A stretch of 64,000 bases of DNA from Saccharibacillus alkalitolerans (GCF_011090185.1 NZ_JAAFGS010000005.1:230024-294023); one strand, 5' to 3'; positions 17,561 to 26,539 are shown, counted from the stretch's first letter. The notes: generated by a model from the sequence alone, not told the origin. Numbers and translations: made by a program.

Positions 17561-18534
17561 TACACGCTCGCCGCCTTTACGCTTAATTGTTGGTGAATCC
17601 GCTCGTATACGTCTTCGCTTACACCCGCTTCGCGGTTCATGGCCATAAACAGCGCACCCGCCGCCGGCTCCAGCGTCAGGACGGTCAGCCGGCATTCCGG
17701 CGCGGACGTCCGGATTTCCGCGTCCAGGTAAGGCAAAATATAGCGGCTGTCTCCCCGGGTCAAGACGCTTCCCGCCATGACGAGGTCGAAGCGTTCGTCT
17801 TCCATGTTCAGCCTGCGGACGACCGCCCCGGCCGCTTTGCCGAGCTCCCGGCCCTGACGCTCCAGAATGGACCTGGCCGTCTCGTCGCACTCCGCCACCT
17901 CGAACAGCAGCTTGGCCAGATCGCTCGGAATTCTTCGGCCCGTGTCCAGGTAATGATGAAACATTTCTTCTTCGGAACCTATAGCCAGCGTCCGCAGCGC
18001 CGCTTCCGCAAGCAGGGTCGGTCTTTCCCGGCCTTCCCAGGCGCGAATCACCGAGCGGAAGACTTCGACCGCCAGATCCGCTCCTCCGCCGAAATCGCCG
18101 AAGGCGTATCCGAATCCGCCGACTTGGAGCTCTTCGCCCTGCCGGTTAATGCCGTAGCAGTTCGTCCCCGTGCCGCAGATGACGACCACCCCGTGCGCCT
18201 GTCTCGTTCCGGCGCGCAGGCCGATCACGGTATCGCAGACGATATCGTGATCGCCCGGCTCCATCCTGCCGATCATCGGCCGCAAAATCCGAAAATCGGC
18301 TTCACGGTCGGCACCCGCCAGTCCGAATACGGAACGGACGACCTGTTCCCCGCCCACGCCCGCCTGCCGCAGCGCTTCGTCCACGGCCAGACGGATATTG
18401 CGCTCCGCGGCGTCGGCGCCCAGCTGATGATTGCCGCAGCCGCTTATTCCCCTGCCCGCGATGCGCCCCGTCTCATCGCAGATCACGGCCAGCGTCTTGC
18501 TGCCTCCGCCGTCAACGCCCAAATAATAATTCAA
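17560..18534 (-). CDS. BadF/BadG/BcrA-family sugar kinase (N-acetylglucosamine kinase-like)
   Basis: Cytosolic ASKHA-fold kinase, 324 residues, related to N-acetylglucosamine and glucosamine kinases. Motifs: phosphate-1 loop YYLGVDGGGSKT at the very N-terminus, phosphate-2 region VICGTGTN, FGDFGGGADLA, and the adenosine loop MAGSVLTRGD. A TTG at 18534 is the start because GGAGGGGG precedes it by 8 bases and the phosphate loop begins right there; the longer open frame is non-coding. It sits in the sugar transport operon and overlaps the GH4 gene by one base, so it likely phosphorylates the imported sugar or disaccharide. Confidence 0.85.
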   Translation of the reverse strand: MNYYLGVDGGGSKTLAVICDETGRIAGRGISGCGNHQLGADAAERNIRLAVDEALRQAGVGGEQVVRSVFGLAGADREADFRILRPMIGRMEPGDHDIVCDTVIGLRAGTRQAHGVVVICGTGTNCYGINRQGEELQVGGFGYAFGDFGGGADLAVEVFRSVIRAWEGRERPTLLAEAALRTLAIGSEEEMFHHYLDTGRRIPSDLAKLLFEVAECDETARSILERQGRELGKAAGAVVRRLNMEDERFDLVMAGSVLTRGDSRYILPYLDAEIRTSAPECRLTVLTLEPAAGALFMAMNREAGVSEDVYERIHQQLSVKAASV

Positions 18535-18739
18535 ATCGAGTCCCCCTCCATCACGCAGCGGTGAAGCGAAAAAGCATCGGCACCGGACAGGGCCCGCAGA
18601 GGCCGGCTTCCCCCGCCGGACCCTGCGCGTATTCCCGGTGTCGCGTTTGTATCCCGCATTCCGCGCGCCGTTTGTATGCCGATTTTCATGCGCCGCTCCG
18701 AGCGGGTACACGGCTTGAAGCGGCTTATTCCGCGATTGT

Positions 18740-20395
18740 TTATCGGCCCAGTTTCTCGAGGTTTTCTTTCCACTTCTTCGTCTTGTACTCGAGCAGCTGC
18801 GCATAACCGACCTGCTGCGCGTCCTTCTCCGCCTTATCCAGAATGGCCAGCACTTCTTCTTCGCTGCCCGCGTTCATAATGGCCTGCGCTCTCGCTTTTT
18901 CGTAGATCTCCCCGACGCTCTGTTCGATGATGCCTTCGCTCGAATCGCCGGCCGGGTTCAGATTGACGAATTCCGTCGTGTCGTACTGCGTTTTCCACGT
19001 AATCTCGGACTGCCATTTGGTTTCCCAGCTCTTCTTCTCTTCCGGCAGCGTCGATTCGAATTTCATTTTGGAGTTGTCCACGTAGACCGTGTTGCCGACC
19101 CACTGCAGATTGACCGTGGAGTTCATCAGCTCGTCGCGCCCCTTCGTGTCCGTCGTGAACGCATCCGTGAAGATCGGCGCATCGTCTTCGTCCACGCCTT
19201 TCCAATACATGCCTTCCGGTCCCCACATGCTGATCCGCTGGCCTTCCGGACCGGTGAGCCAGTCCAGGAAAGCGAAGATCGCTTCCGGGTCCTTCGCCGA
19301 CTTCGTGATCACGCTGACGTTCCAACCGAGCTGGTTGTAAGTGCCCGGGAAAATTTTGTTTTTGTCCAGTCCTTCCTTATGCACCGGCCAAACCATGATA
19401 TAGCCGGCTTCCGGGTCTTCCGCGCTCAGGATCGAGTTGCCGATCGCTCCGAATTCGGTCGGGCTGGATGCGACGTAGACGGCCGCTTTGCCGGTAATGA
19501 TCTTCTGCTCCACCTGCTCCAGCGGCTGCGTGAACGCTTCCTGGCTCATCAGCTTCTCGCGGTACAGCCGATTGGCGTACACCAGCGTCTCGCGGAACAC
19601 GTCGTCGGTGAACACGGAAGCCATGGCATCGCCCGACGGAACGGCCATCATGCTGCGCGAACTGTACATATAGGGCCGATTTTCCGCAAAAGCCGAGCTT
19701 ATAATGTCGATGCCCGAAGCGGTCTGTCCCACCTCGAGCGGCACCACATCCGGGTACTTCGCCTTAACCTGCTTCAAATAATCGTACAGGTCGTCGGTCG
19801 TCTCAAGCGGCGGCGCGCCGAGTTCGTTATAGATCTTTTTGTTGACGAGATACCCCGCGTTGCCGTTCGGCTGCGTCGTGTACCAGTTCGGGAACTGGTA
19901 CAGCTTGCCGTCCTCCGAGCGCAGCATGTCGAGCGTCTCTTCGCCCGCCCACTTTTTCAGGTTGGGGTACTTGTCCAGATAGTCGTCGAACGGCACGAGC
20001 ACTCCGGCTTTGCGCAGCGATTCCACGTCGGCTCCGCGCTCGGTCCAGATGACGTCGGGCAGCTCGCCCGAGACGATCATCGTGTTCAGCTTCTGCTTGG
20101 CGTTGCCTCCCGAGCTGACCGGCACGACGTTGACCTTCTTGTTTTCCTTGATCCATGCGGATGCCTGATCTTCGCCCCAATTCGGCATCGTGTACCAATC
20201 GTAGTGCCCGTAGAAGGAAAACTCCAACGGCTGCTCGCCCAGCGCGTAAGCGCCGCCCGCCGCTTCGGCAGTGCCCGTTCCTCCCTCGGCTTCTTTGGAA
20301 ACCGCCGAACCTCCGCCTCCCGTACAGCCCGTCAGCGTCAACGACAGCGCCAGCAGCGCCGATCCGAACCCCAGTGTCTTTTTGCCGATTTTCAT
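18740..20395 (-). CDS. Sugar ABC transporter substrate-binding lipoprotein (LplA-like)
   Basis: Extracellular solute-binding lipoprotein, 551 residues. Signal peptide with lipobox LTGC near residues 21-24, then a Gly/Ala-rich linker and a large two-lobed domain. The length (over 500) and the aromatic-rich ligand lobe are typical of the LplA group of oligosaccharide-binding proteins in Paenibacillaceae. The ATG follows GAAGGGGGCAAAGCG. It follows two permeases and precedes the kinase and GH4 genes. No ATPase is in the operon, so a shared MsmX-type ATPase elsewhere must energise it, as is known for this transporter class. Confidence 0.9.
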   Translation of the reverse strand: MKIGKKTLGFGSALLALSLTLTGCTGGGGSAVSKEAEGGTGTAEAAGGAYALGEQPLEFSFYGHYDWYTMPNWGEDQASAWIKENKKVNVVPVSSGGNAKQKLNTMIVSGELPDVIWTERGADVESLRKAGVLVPFDDYLDKYPNLKKWAGEETLDMLRSEDGKLYQFPNWYTTQPNGNAGYLVNKKIYNELGAPPLETTDDLYDYLKQVKAKYPDVVPLEVGQTASGIDIISSAFAENRPYMYSSRSMMAVPSGDAMASVFTDDVFRETLVYANRLYREKLMSQEAFTQPLEQVEQKIITGKAAVYVASSPTEFGAIGNSILSAEDPEAGYIMVWPVHKEGLDKNKIFPGTYNQLGWNVSVITKSAKDPEAIFAFLDWLTGPEGQRISMWGPEGMYWKGVDEDDAPIFTDAFTTDTKGRDELMNSTVNLQWVGNTVYVDNSKMKFESTLPEEKKSWETKWQSEITWKTQYDTTEFVNLNPAGDSSEGIIEQSVGEIYEKARAQAIMNAGSEEEVLAILDKAEKDAQQVGYAQLLEYKTKKWKENLEKLGR

Positions 20396-20425
20396 CGCTT
20401 TGCCCCCTTCTCGGTCTCGTCTTTT

Positions 20426-21319
20426 CTATTCCTTCAGCGAACCGACCAGCACGCCCTTGACGAAATACTTTTGCAGAAAAGGATATACGCACAAAATGGG
20501 AATCGTCGCCACCATCATCGTCGCCATGGACAGCGATTTCGTCGTCACGGTCTTCATCTGGCTCATGCGCCCCTGCGCCGCGGAATCCAGCTGGGCCATC
20601 TGCTCGCTCATAATGTTCGAATTCAGAATCTGCTGCAGCTTCGTCTGAATCGGAAGCAGATCGGCGTTGCTGATGTAAATGCTCGGGGTAAACCAGTCGT
20701 TCCAATGATAGACGGCCGTGAACAGCGACAGCGTGGCGATGACGGGACCCGACAGCGGGAGCACGATCCGGAAAAGGACGCCCCAATTGGAGCAGCCGTC
20801 GATCCGGGCCGATTCTTCCAGCCCCGCCGGTATGCCTTTGAAAAAAGTGCGGAAAATGATCATGTTCCATACGCTGATCAGGCCGGGAATGACCATGACC
20901 CAAAACGTGTTGAACAGGTCGAGCGAGCGGATCAGCAGGAAGGTCGGAATGAGCCCTCCGCTGAAGTACATCGTGATGATGCACAGAACCATGTAAGTCT
21001 GGCGGCCCATCAGCTCGGATTTGCTCATGCCGTAAGCGAAAATGGCGGTCGCCCCGATCGACAGCAGCGTGCCGACGAGCGTGCGCAGCACCGAGATCAG
21101 AAATCCGTTGATCAGGCGGCTGTCTTCGAACACGACCCGGTAATTCTCGAGCGTGAACGCCCGGGGCCAGAATGTAATGCCGCCGCGCAGCGTATCCGTT
21201 CCGTTGTTGAACGAGATCACCGCGGCGTTCCAGAACGGATAAAACGAAACGAACGCCATAAAAGCGAGCAGCGCGTAAATGACGATCGACAATGTACGGT
21301 CGCCGGCCGAGTCTTTCAC
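20426..21319 (-). CDS. Sugar ABC transporter permease (LplC/MalG-like)
   Basis: 297 residues with six membrane segments. The cytoplasmic EAA loop that docks the ATPase is seen in EESARIDGCSNWGVLFRIVLPL. It belongs to the CUT1 inner-membrane proteins. The GTG at 21319 follows AAGGAGG at about 8 bases. 49 bases from the partner permease and 30 bases before the binding-protein gene, all in one operon. Confidence 0.9.
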   Translation of the reverse strand: MKDSAGDRTLSIVIYALLAFMAFVSFYPFWNAAVISFNNGTDTLRGGITFWPRAFTLENYRVVFEDSRLINGFLISVLRTLVGTLLSIGATAIFAYGMSKSELMGRQTYMVLCIITMYFSGGLIPTFLLIRSLDLFNTFWVMVIPGLISVWNMIIFRTFFKGIPAGLEESARIDGCSNWGVLFRIVLPLSGPVIATLSLFTAVYHWNDWFTPSIYISNADLLPIQTKLQQILNSNIMSEQMAQLDSAAQGRMSQMKTVTTKSLSMATMMVATIPILCVYPFLQKYFVKGVLVGSLKE

Positions 21320-21368
21320 GGGCCCGCACCTCCTTCCGTTTTCGCATGAACTTTACCTTGCGGACGGC

Positions 21369-22322
21369 TTACCATAAGCTGTTGCCCGATTTGCGGGCCG
21401 CGTAATTCGCTCCGACCAGCAGCAGCACGCCGAGCAGCGACTTGAACAATCCCGCCGCCGTCGCGTACGAATACCGGTTGTTTTGGATGCCGGTGCGGTA
21501 CACGTATGTATCCAGTACGTCGCCCACGTCTCTTAATACGGGATTGGAACCGAGCAGCAGGATGTCCTCGAAGCCGGCGCTGAGCAGATTGCCGATCGCC
21601 AGAATCAGGAACACGATCACGACGGGCATGATGGTCGGCAGCGTCACGGAAAAGATCTGGCGCAGCTTTCCCGCTCCGTCCATCGCCGCCGCTTCGTGCA
21701 GATGCGGATCGACGCCCGCGATGGCCGCGAGGTACACGATGGAGGCGAAGCCGATTTCTTTCCAGACTCCGGTCGTCACGAGAATCGTCCAGAAGTATTC
21801 CGGGAGGGACAGGAAGTTGATCGGTTCTTTGATCAGATTCAGGCTCTGCAGCAGTATGTTGACGCTGCCGTTCTCCGTCGACAGCAGCGACATGACGAAG
21901 CCCGAAACGATGACCCAGGACAGAAAGTGCGGCAGGTAGCTGATCGTCTGCACCGTCCGTTTGAACACCCGGCTTTTCACCTCGTTAAGCATGAGCGCCA
22001 GAATGATCGGAGCGGGGAACCCGATCAAGAGCTTCAGCAGACTGATGATCACCGTGTTGCGGATGACGGTCCAGAACTCCGGTGCGGCAAAAAACATTTC
22101 GAAGTGCTTGAAGCCTACCCACGGACTGCCCGAGAAACCTTCGAACAAGCTGTAATCTTGAAAAGCCATCAGCACCCCGTACATCGGAATGTAGCTGAAT
22201 ACGAAGATGAACAGCAGCGGCGGCAGAACCATCAATTGCAGGTCCCACTGTTTGCCGAATCGCCGCAGCCGCGACGGCTTGGCTTTTGCCTTTTCAACGG
22301 ACAACCGCGTCGTATTCTGCAT
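21369..22322 (-). CDS. Sugar ABC transporter permease (LplB/MalF-like)
   Basis: 317 residues with six membrane segments and a basic N-terminus. The EAA loop is HEAAAMDGAGKLRQIFSVTLP. The ATG at 22322 follows AAGGAGGGCAAT and is preferred to an in-frame ATG seven codons upstream. First transporter gene after the AraC regulator, 67 bases away on the same strand, so regulator and transporter may share a transcript. Confidence 0.9.
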   Translation of the reverse strand: MQNTTRLSVEKAKAKPSRLRRFGKQWDLQLMVLPPLLFIFVFSYIPMYGVLMAFQDYSLFEGFSGSPWVGFKHFEMFFAAPEFWTVIRNTVIISLLKLLIGFPAPIILALMLNEVKSRVFKRTVQTISYLPHFLSWVIVSGFVMSLLSTENGSVNILLQSLNLIKEPINFLSLPEYFWTILVTTGVWKEIGFASIVYLAAIAGVDPHLHEAAAMDGAGKLRQIFSVTLPTIMPVVIVFLILAIGNLLSAGFEDILLLGSNPVLRDVGDVLDTYVYRTGIQNNRYSYATAAGLFKSLLGVLLLVGANYAARKSGNSLW

Positions 22323-22389
22323 ATTGCCCTCCTTCCCGAACATTGTGTAAATGCGAGTTACCTATGAAGTGATCTTTCCTGACTCCATC

Positions 22390-23331
22390 TTATTCCTGAT
22401 TCCGTCCGCTCTCTCCGCTAAAACGATCAAAAACCGGTACTATCTTACTGCACGAGCAGACTCCTCGGCTGCGAACATGGCGAGGCTCCGTGCCGATATG
22501 CCGTTTGAACAGCCGATTGAAGTTGGACAATGTACGGAAACCGCATTCCATGGCGATATCGAGAATTTTCAGGTCTGACGTTTCCAGCAGATGATACGCA
22601 TTTTCCAGCCGGACCTGAATCAGATAAGTGAGCGGAGACACGCCGACCGCCCGGCGGAATATATCGCTGAACCGCGACGGGCTCAGGTAAGCAAGCGCCG
22701 CCAATTCTTCCAGCGTCCACGGGTATGCGCAGTCCTCTTCCATCGCGCGGATTACGAGACGCACTTTCTCCAATTGGGCGGCGGAGACCGCTCGTTTCCC
22801 TTGCTGGACGTTCTCCTGGCGGAAATGGCGATTGACCTGCGCGAAAAATTGCAGCATATAAGCATAGACGACGGAGGTGTACGAGGCGCTTCGCGTTTCG
22901 TGTTCTTCCTGAATCGCCAGAAGCAGATCGCGCAGCGCGGGCAGACGGGGATGATCGCGGTCGAGCAGATGGGTAAAGTACACGCCGATTTCTTTGAACG
23001 GACTTAAAATGTCGGGATCGGATCGCTGGCTGCCCATGAACCAGGCGGCGTCGAACGTCATGACCTGCATGACCAGCCCTTCGTGCTCGTAAGCGCAGTG
23101 GAGGGCGCCCGAGCCGATCAGCACGATGTCTCCCGCCCGGAAATCGTAGCGGACCCCGTCGATCAAATAATGCCCGGTGCCGGCCTTGATCATGTTGATC
23201 TCCAGCGCGTCGTGCGTGTGCAGCCTCTGATACTGCGGCGTCACTCCGATCGTGTCCGAGAGGTGGATCGGATACTCCCTGGAAAACACGACTTTTTCTT
23301 TCGTTTTATCTTCGCTGCGGATAACGGCCAT
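22390..23331 (-). CDS. AraC-family transcriptional regulator with cupin sensor
   Basis: 313 residues: an N-terminal cupin sugar-sensing domain (about 20-130; HTHDALEIN and the loop with GAGDIVL-like FRAGDIVLIGSGALH), a helical linker, and a C-terminal AraC double helix-turn-helix (about 190-290; SPSRFSDIFRRAVGVSPLTYL and the second helix CGFRTLSNFNRLFKRH). A 25-residue tail follows the DNA-binding domain. The ATG at 23331 follows CGGAGGAGTCAA. Because it leads the sugar operon on the same strand, it is probably the local activator; 10-base-spaced repeats upstream may be its operators. Confidence 0.9.
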   Translation of the reverse strand: MAVIRSEDKTKEKVVFSREYPIHLSDTIGVTPQYQRLHTHDALEINMIKAGTGHYLIDGVRYDFRAGDIVLIGSGALHCAYEHEGLVMQVMTFDAAWFMGSQRSDPDILSPFKEIGVYFTHLLDRDHPRLPALRDLLLAIQEEHETRSASYTSVVYAYMLQFFAQVNRHFRQENVQQGKRAVSAAQLEKVRLVIRAMEEDCAYPWTLEELAALAYLSPSRFSDIFRRAVGVSPLTYLIQVRLENAYHLLETSDLKILDIAMECGFRTLSNFNRLFKRHIGTEPRHVRSRGVCSCSKIVPVFDRFSGESGRNQE

Positions 23332-23351
23332 TTGACTCCTCCGTTCCATGA

Positions 23352-23401
23352 AGTTGCTGGTAGTTGCTGTATTTCGCCGAAAGTTACTGTATCTTACTGA
23401 T
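23352..23401 (-). promoter_or_regulatory. Helically phased short repeats upstream of the AraC gene
   Basis: Five consecutive 10-base units start at 23352, 23362, 23372, 23382 and 23392; four carry (A/T)(G/C)TT(G/A)CTG, and the two best are AGTTGCTGTA and AGTTACTGTA exactly 20 bases apart. This spacing places them on one face of the helix 20-70 bases ahead of the regulator gene. It would fit operators for an AraC dimer; no direct proof. Confidence 0.4.
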
Positions 23402-23493
23402 TTTCTCTGAAAAAGCCCTTTTCCTCGGTAAGGTATCCCTATCTTAGTTTCGTGCCAGTACGGCGTCAATATAGATTACATCGAGAAGGACTC

Positions 23494-23646
23494 GCGGGGA
23501 AAAGGCTGGTAGGCTTCGGGGTAGTTCGCTTCAATCGCTGTTTCAATCGGGAAGCTTGGATGAGATTAAGAGGGAGCTTCCCGATTTCAAAGGCGAACGC
23601 TGACGCTTTTCCGCGAACTCCCCCTCCGCCTTCGGCCTTTTCCCGC
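23494..23646. repeat. Long imperfect palindrome, copy 1 of a dispersed repeat
   Basis: About 153 bases folding into one long hairpin: outer arms GCGGGGAAAAGGC/GGCCTTTTCCCGC, middle arms AGTTCGC/GCGAACT, and an 11-base perfect inner stem (23546-23556 with 23575-23585) around an 18-base loop. One arm carries the 22-base core at 23586-23607, which recurs with one change, inverted, in the palindrome at 38975-39124. The 520 bases from 23332 to 23851 hold no gene, only this element, the phased repeats and the terminator at 23757. Confidence 0.7.
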
Positions 23647-23756
23647 TGCGCCGGGCGGGGAGGCGTTTCGCCGCTTTGAGCCCGCGAAACGGAATGAAGG
23701 CATAGGCGAGCAAGCGTCCGCCAAGGGACACCTGCTCGCCTGCGTTTTTTCAACAT

Positions 23757-23805
23757 AAAAAGCCTCGGCTCAAGGAAAGTGTTGAACTTTCCTCGAGCGA
23801 GGCTT
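23757..23805 (-). terminator. Terminator after the DUF2225 gene
   Basis: Arms AAGCCTCG/CGAGGCTT with an inner stem AGGAAAGT/ACTTTCCT; the minus strand continues into TTTTTA. It lies about 47 bases beyond the DUF2225 stop. Confidence 0.75.
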
Positions 23806-23851
23806 GACGATGTCCGCCGAGACCCGCGGCGGCCGGCCTTTTCCCCTCTTC

Positions 23852-24553
23852 CTAAGACTGCTGCATCTCCGACGGCAGCTCCATCTTCTGCGCCAACATC
23901 TCTTCGCGCAGCGCCGCCCACTGCTCGCGCGACGCGCGAATCATGGCGGCATCCATGATCCGCTGGTCGTTGATGACCCGCGAGAACCAGCGTACCGCTT
24001 CATTGAACTCGCCCAGTCTGCGGCAGAGCTCGCCGATCAGGTACATCAGCCGGGCGTCGCTCGGCCCGGCTGTTTCGGTCTCGTAGACGCGGACGTAAGA
24101 ATCCCGAGCGTAGCCGATAAAGCGGATCTCCTGCTCCGGATTGTCCGCATAGCGGTACAGCCAAGCAATATGATGCAGCAGGCTGGCGATAATCCGCTCC
24201 TTGTCCCCGATGACCTGGGCGCAGATCAGCGCAAGCTTGTAAGTTTCCATTGCCGCTTCGAGCGTGCGCGCGCCGCTGTAATCTTTCTTTTTCGCCGGCG
24301 CGCCGACTTTCTCCTTGAAGCTTTGACGCTGCGCTTCGCTCAGCTTGGCCGCCGAGTTCTCCGTGAAGGCAAAACCGCAGTGCGGGCAGACCCGAACGAC
24401 GTAAAAGTCGGGGTTTTCGTTTTTATAATGCGCGCAAAAGTCCGTATCGCGCTTGATCGTCTGCTTGAAACTCGGCCGCACGCGGCTCGTCTGAAACGTC
24501 TTTTCGCAGCATACGCAGGCGGTCGTAATTTGAAACAGCGGATCGATCTCCAT
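23852..24553 (-). CDS. DUF2225-family protein
   Basis: 233 residues. Two Cys pairs near the N-terminus (CVCCEKTF and VCPHCGFAF) form a zinc-ribbon-like module, followed by a helical, TPR-like region (about 95-215) that includes YKLALICAQVIGDKERIIASLLHHIAWLYRY. This layout defines DUF2225, widespread in Firmicutes and of unknown function. The ATG at 24553 follows GAAGGGC. A 23-residue longer frame lacks support. It is 121 bases downstream of the truncated hemoglobin gene on the same strand. Confidence 0.8.
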   Translation of the reverse strand: MEIDPLFQITTACVCCEKTFQTSRVRPSFKQTIKRDTDFCAHYKNENPDFYVVRVCPHCGFAFTENSAAKLSEAQRQSFKEKVGAPAKKKDYSGARTLEAAMETYKLALICAQVIGDKERIIASLLHHIAWLYRYADNPEQEIRFIGYARDSYVRVYETETAGPSDARLMYLIGELCRRLGEFNEAVRWFSRVINDQRIMDAAMIRASREQWAALREEMLAQKMELPSEMQQS

Positions 24554-24674
24554 AATGGCAAGCCCTTCTTTCTGATTTCTTATGCTTAAGAGACGGAGAG
24601 ACAGCACCGGCCTGCGCAGCATGCCGCGTTCACGCAGGGCAGACGAAACGTCCGTCCCGGTTCAGGCATCCCTG

Positions 24675-25058
24675 TTACGGAGTATTGACGAAGTGATAGG
24701 CCGGACCTTTTAACCTGGCAATCACGAATTCGCGCAGCTCGTCTTCCACATCGTTTTCCCGGAGCGCCGCATTCATGCACGCCAGCCAGGCGTCGGCACG
24801 CTCGTTCGTTACCGGAAAACGCATATGGCGAGCTCTCATCATCGGATGTCCGTGCCGCTCGGAATAGAGCGGAGGCCCTCCGAAGAACTGGGTCAGGAAC
24901 TGATGTTGACGTTCGATCACGGGGCTGATATCCTCGGGAAACAAAGGCGCGAGCAGAGGTTCCTGCACGACTTTGCCGTAAAAGGTTTCAATGATGCTGA
25001 GCAGGCCGGCCGATTCGCCGAGCTGCTGGTAGATCGTCTGTCCGGAATCCATGTCCAT
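24675..25058 (-). CDS. Group II truncated hemoglobin (YjbI-like)
   Basis: About 127-residue heme protein of the 2-on-2 globin family. The proximal His lies in RARHMRFPV, preceded by FFGGPPLYSERHG, and a Trp (DAWLACM) marks group II. These globins bind oxygen or NO and in Bacillus the YjbI protein supports heme/oxidative functions. Three ATG starts are possible (25088, 25058, 25052); because an extended -10 box lies at 25093-25101, immediately upstream of the first, the transcript starts near there and 25058 is the better start. The NAD kinase gene on the other strand echoes the Bacillus yjbI-yjbN neighbourhood. Confidence 0.85.
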   Translation of the reverse strand: MDMDSGQTIYQQLGESAGLLSIIETFYGKVVQEPLLAPLFPEDISPVIERQHQFLTQFFGGPPLYSERHGHPMMRARHMRFPVTNERADAWLACMNAALRENDVEDELREFVIARLKGPAYHFVNTP

Positions 25059-25092
25059 TACCCGCTTTCCGCATGCTTTTTCTTTCATTTGT

Positions 25093-25101
25093 ATTATAGC
25101 A
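25093..25101 (-). promoter_or_regulatory. Extended -10 promoter element for the globin gene
   Basis: The minus strand reads TGCTATAAT, a perfect extended -10; the -35 region is weak (GTCTGA at 17 bases). It fixes the mRNA start close to 25088. Confidence 0.55.
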
Positions 25102-25239
25102 AAATTGCGGTTGTTTCAGACCCGCCTTTATACACAGTTTGACGGAAAAAACAAAAAAAAGCGCCGGGTTCCCCCTGCGCCGAAGAAAAATGCGCGCGTC
25201 CGTCCCCCGGAACCCGCGCCGCCCCATCAAGCTGCGTTT

Positions 25240-25335
25240 CTAATATCCGCTCCATTCCTCTTCTCCCGGCTGATCGAGAGAAACGCGGATGACGTATACG
25301 AAAGCGCAGACCATAATACCCGTTAAAATGCTCAT
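25240..25335 (-). CDS. 31-residue single-helix membrane protein
   Basis: A short gene encoding MSILTGIMVCAFVYVIRVSL followed by an acidic tail ending EEEWSGY. One membrane helix (residues 2-20) with a charged C-terminus. The ATG follows GGAGTGG at 5 bases. Codons fit the genome and the tail is typical of small regulatory membrane peptides. Function unknown. It lies between the globin and NAD kinase genes and is too short for automatic callers. Confidence 0.5.
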   Translation of the reverse strand: MSILTGIMVCAFVYVIRVSLDQPGEEEWSGY

Positions 25336-25614
25336 TAGACCACTCCGTCCGTCTCAAATTTAAGGACAACTTGCCGACATCCGGTAAATGTAATCCGCCA
25401 AAAGGCCGGAAAAAGAGTTTGGTTTTTTTATTCTATCACAGATCATCAAAAAATAAAGCCATTTTGCAATCGCTTTCTTCAAGCATAAGGATAAATTTTA
25501 CAAAAAAAGTTTTATGCGCTCTCGCTTCCGCGGCATGTTAAAATGTACGGGTATAACCGCCGGCTTCCCCCGCCGAACATAGGGCAAAACTCCGAGAAAA
25601 GGAGCGTTAAACCG

Positions 25615-26415
25615 TTGAAATATTATGTACTGGATCGCGGCGACCAGCTGTCGATCGACCTCAGTCAACAATTTCATAGACTCGCCGCGGCGAAAGGCTT
25701 CGAAATGGATTCGGAGTCGCCGGAGATCGTCGTTTCGATCGGCGGCGACGGCACGATGCTGCATGCGTTCCATTCGTTTATCGACCGAATTCCGGAAATC
25801 GCGTTCGTCGGCGTCCATACGGGACACCTCGGATTTTACGCCGATTGGAAAGCGGAGGACCTGCCCGAGCTGATCGAATTCATGTCGGGTGCCGGCGAAG
25901 GCGGACTCGGTCCGAAAATCGTCAAATATCCGCTGCTGGAACTCGAGATCGAACGCCAATCGGGAACTTCCGTTCATACCGTGCTCAACGAATTCGCCAT
26001 CAAAGGCGCCGAGGCGACCATGGTCGTGCAGATCGACATCAACGACGAAGTGTTCGAAATGTTCCGCGGCGACGGCATCTGCGTCTCCACGCCGTCGGGC
26101 AGCACGGCTTACAACCGAGGACTCGGCGGCGCGATCATGCATCCGACGCTGGAAGCGCTGCAGATCGCGGAGATCGCCTCCATCAATAACCGGGTATTCC
26201 GGACATTGGGCTCGCCTCTCGTGCTGCCGAAGCATCACCACTGCGACATTTATTCGCGCAAGGAGCAGCGGCTGCTGCTGACGATGGACCACCGTTACCT
26301 GGCGATCGACGATCTTGTCTCGGTCCGCTGCCGCGTGTCGAGCCAGAAGATCAGCTTTGCCCGCTACCGTCCGTTCCCGTTCTGGAACCGGGTGCGCGAA
26401 GCTTTCCTCGGGTAG
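25615..26415 (+). CDS. nadK: NAD kinase
   Basis: Phosphorylates NAD to NADP with ATP, in the cytosol. 266 residues from a TTG at 25615, which follows AAAAGGAGCG by 8 bases; the longer frame from 25543 has no signal. Motifs: GGDGT at residues 43-47 (catalytic Asp), and the NAD-binding block TPSGSTAYNRGLGG about residues 163-176. Length is normal for the Gram-positive group (YjbN/NadF type). Monocistronic, closed by a terminator. It supplies NADP for enzymes such as the glucose-6-phosphate dehydrogenase also in this window. Confidence 0.93.
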   Translation: MKYYVLDRGDQLSIDLSQQFHRLAAAKGFEMDSESPEIVVSIGGDGTMLHAFHSFIDRIPEIAFVGVHTGHLGFYADWKAEDLPELIEFMSGAGEGGLGPKIVKYPLLELEIERQSGTSVHTVLNEFAIKGAEATMVVQIDINDEVFEMFRGDGICVSTPSGSTAYNRGLGGAIMHPTLEALQIAEIASINNRVFRTLGSPLVLPKHHHCDIYSRKEQRLLLTMDHRYLAIDDLVSVRCRVSSQKISFARYRPFPFWNRVREAFLG

Positions 26416-26456
26416 TTCCCGTGTCGATCGAATGCTCCATTTCGTCCATAAACGCC

Positions 26457-26487
26457 AAAAAAGCGGCTCGCTTGAGCCGCTTTTTCC
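26457..26487 (+). terminator. Terminator after NAD kinase
   Basis: Arms AAAAAGCGGCTC and GAGCCGCTTTTT around a 4-base loop, T5. Works in both directions and separates convergent genes. Confidence 0.88.
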
Positions 26488-26539
26488 GTGTTCGTTTTTA
26501 TTGGGCCGCGAATATCGCCGCCTGCATGCGGCGCATCCG

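Noticed and set aside
23466..23921. A 151-codon minus-strand frame crossing the palindrome and the terminator
   Set aside because: It runs through a repeat and a terminator hairpin and has low-complexity basic sequence, so it is a chance frame in the repeat.
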